A DNA stretch of 6,017 nucleotides from Treponema sp. (GTDB taxonomy: Bacteria > Spirochaetota > Spirochaetia > Treponematales > Breznakiellaceae). Positions 5,850 through 6,017 of the stretch are shown here, in pieces. The stretch lies in the NCBI GenBank assembly GCA_031279925.1, contig JAITHQ010000091.1:1-6017 (forward strand). The letters are read 5' to 3'. Position numbers and translations under genes: made by a program. Position 1 is the first letter of the stretch; each line of letters starts with the position of its first letter. The notes under the pieces were generated by a model. The model worked only from the letters and a program-made list of their open reading frames with translations. It searched no databases and was not told the DNA's origin.

Positions 5850-5868
5850 CCCCCGGCTTTGCCGGGGG
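5850..5868 (+). repeat. Right-end hairpin of the IS200/IS605-type element
   Basis: Identical to the left-end palindrome (8-bp stem, TTT loop, same strand). It follows hairpin 2 with the same spacing that separates hairpins 1 and 2. It ends 18 bases before the start codon of the XRE fragment. Confidence 0.85.
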
Positions 5869-5886
5869 TATCTGACTTGGATTTTT

Positions 5887-5991
5887 ATGGAAGAAAAGGA
5901 ATTAAGGGCTGTTTTTGCCGAAAATATCAAGAAATTTCGTAATAGAAGGGGTTGGAACCAGTTATTATTAGCAGAAAAACTAGTACCTTGA
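5887..5991 (+). pseudogene. Truncated XRE-family HTH regulator (N-terminal 34 codons)
   Basis: ATG 5887 opens MEEKELRAVFAENIKKFR then NRRGWNQLLLAEKL, the start of an XRE/Cro-C1 helix-turn-helix: helix 1 (about 8-20), then the W-N-Q-x-x-L-A-E-K helix 2. The frame then leaves the family pattern and stops as VP-TGA at 5989. The recognition helix, normally next, is absent, so the product could not bind DNA in the usual way. Neither alternative frame to the window edge restores an XRE-like sequence, so the break is probably an insertion or deletion junction near 5978-5985 rather than a single-base slip. No convincing Shine-Dalgarno precedes the ATG, and the IS remnant's right end takes up the promoter region. 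The rest of the gene may lie beyond the window. Confidence 0.6.
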
Positions 5992-6017
5992 AAAGGCTAA
6001 ATTTTCGGGTATAGGCG

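Larger units (their letters stand above)
5581..5868 (+). mobile_element. IS200/IS605-type remnant or miniature derivative (about 290 bp between end hairpins)
   Basis: The same 19-base palindrome, CCCCCGGC-TTT-GCCGGGGG, occurs at 5581-5599 and 5850-5868. Both copies have the TTT loop on the same strand. IS200/IS605 elements carry subterminal hairpins that TnpA recognises as single-stranded DNA, so same-strand hairpins rather than terminal inverted repeats are expected. Between them lies a fragment of a tnpA gene (5648-5784) with frameshift, internal deletion and a changed catalytic residue. The outer tips extend some bases beyond the hairpins; I cannot place the cleavage sites. The element cannot move by itself, but the preserved ends mean a related TnpA could still act on it, as for palindrome-associated miniature elements. 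Confidence 0.75.

Noticed and set aside
5796..5868. A CRISPR array, because of three evenly spaced palindromes.
   Set aside because: The units are not identical repeats, the spacers are A-rich linkers of about 8-12 bases, and the position matches an IS200-type right end.

Overview
The window looks like chromosomal DNA of a spirochete, most likely a Treponema-type organism from an insect gut. The G+C is roughly 50%. The first two genes resemble exported and lipoprotein families I associate with treponemes, the lipobox is relaxed in the spirochete manner, and the N-terminus of the broken XRE regulator at the right end looks like treponemal relatives. This placement is inference; no rRNA or other taxonomic marker is present.

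Layout, left to right, all genes on the + strand. (1) The 3' part of a long gene, open across the left edge, encodes a protein with beta-rich regions, a laminin-G/ConA-like middle section and a long Ala/Pro/Glu-rich tail. It carries a run of nine G inside the coding frame. (2) An intergenic region of 318 bp contains a 129-bp MITE-like element with 19-bp terminal inverted repeats, flanking TTA duplications and three internal hairpins. (3) A tight cluster of three genes follows: a hypothetical lipoprotein, a PAP2 membrane phosphatase with all three catalytic motifs, and mnmE, the tRNA-modification GTPase with intact G1-G5 motifs and the C-terminal CVGK. The gaps are 2 and 14 bp, so they are probably co-transcribed. 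(4) The last 600 bp are decayed accessory DNA. They hold a roughly 290-bp IS200/IS605-derived remnant whose two end hairpins are identical 19-mers, whose tnpA is internally deleted and frameshifted, and whose first HUH histidine is replaced by Tyr. Two further tandem hairpins lie in its right end. Next comes the N-terminus of an XRE-type HTH regulator that breaks off after 34 codons.

How the genes work together: MnmE with MnmG (not in this window) modifies the wobble uridine of tRNAs. The phosphatase probably acts on lipid-linked phosphates in the inner membrane. The lipoprotein's role is unknown. Nothing ties the three into one pathway beyond shared transcription. I see no convincing new multi-gene system. 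The most unusual content is the two small hairpin-rich mobile-element derivatives and the G-tract.
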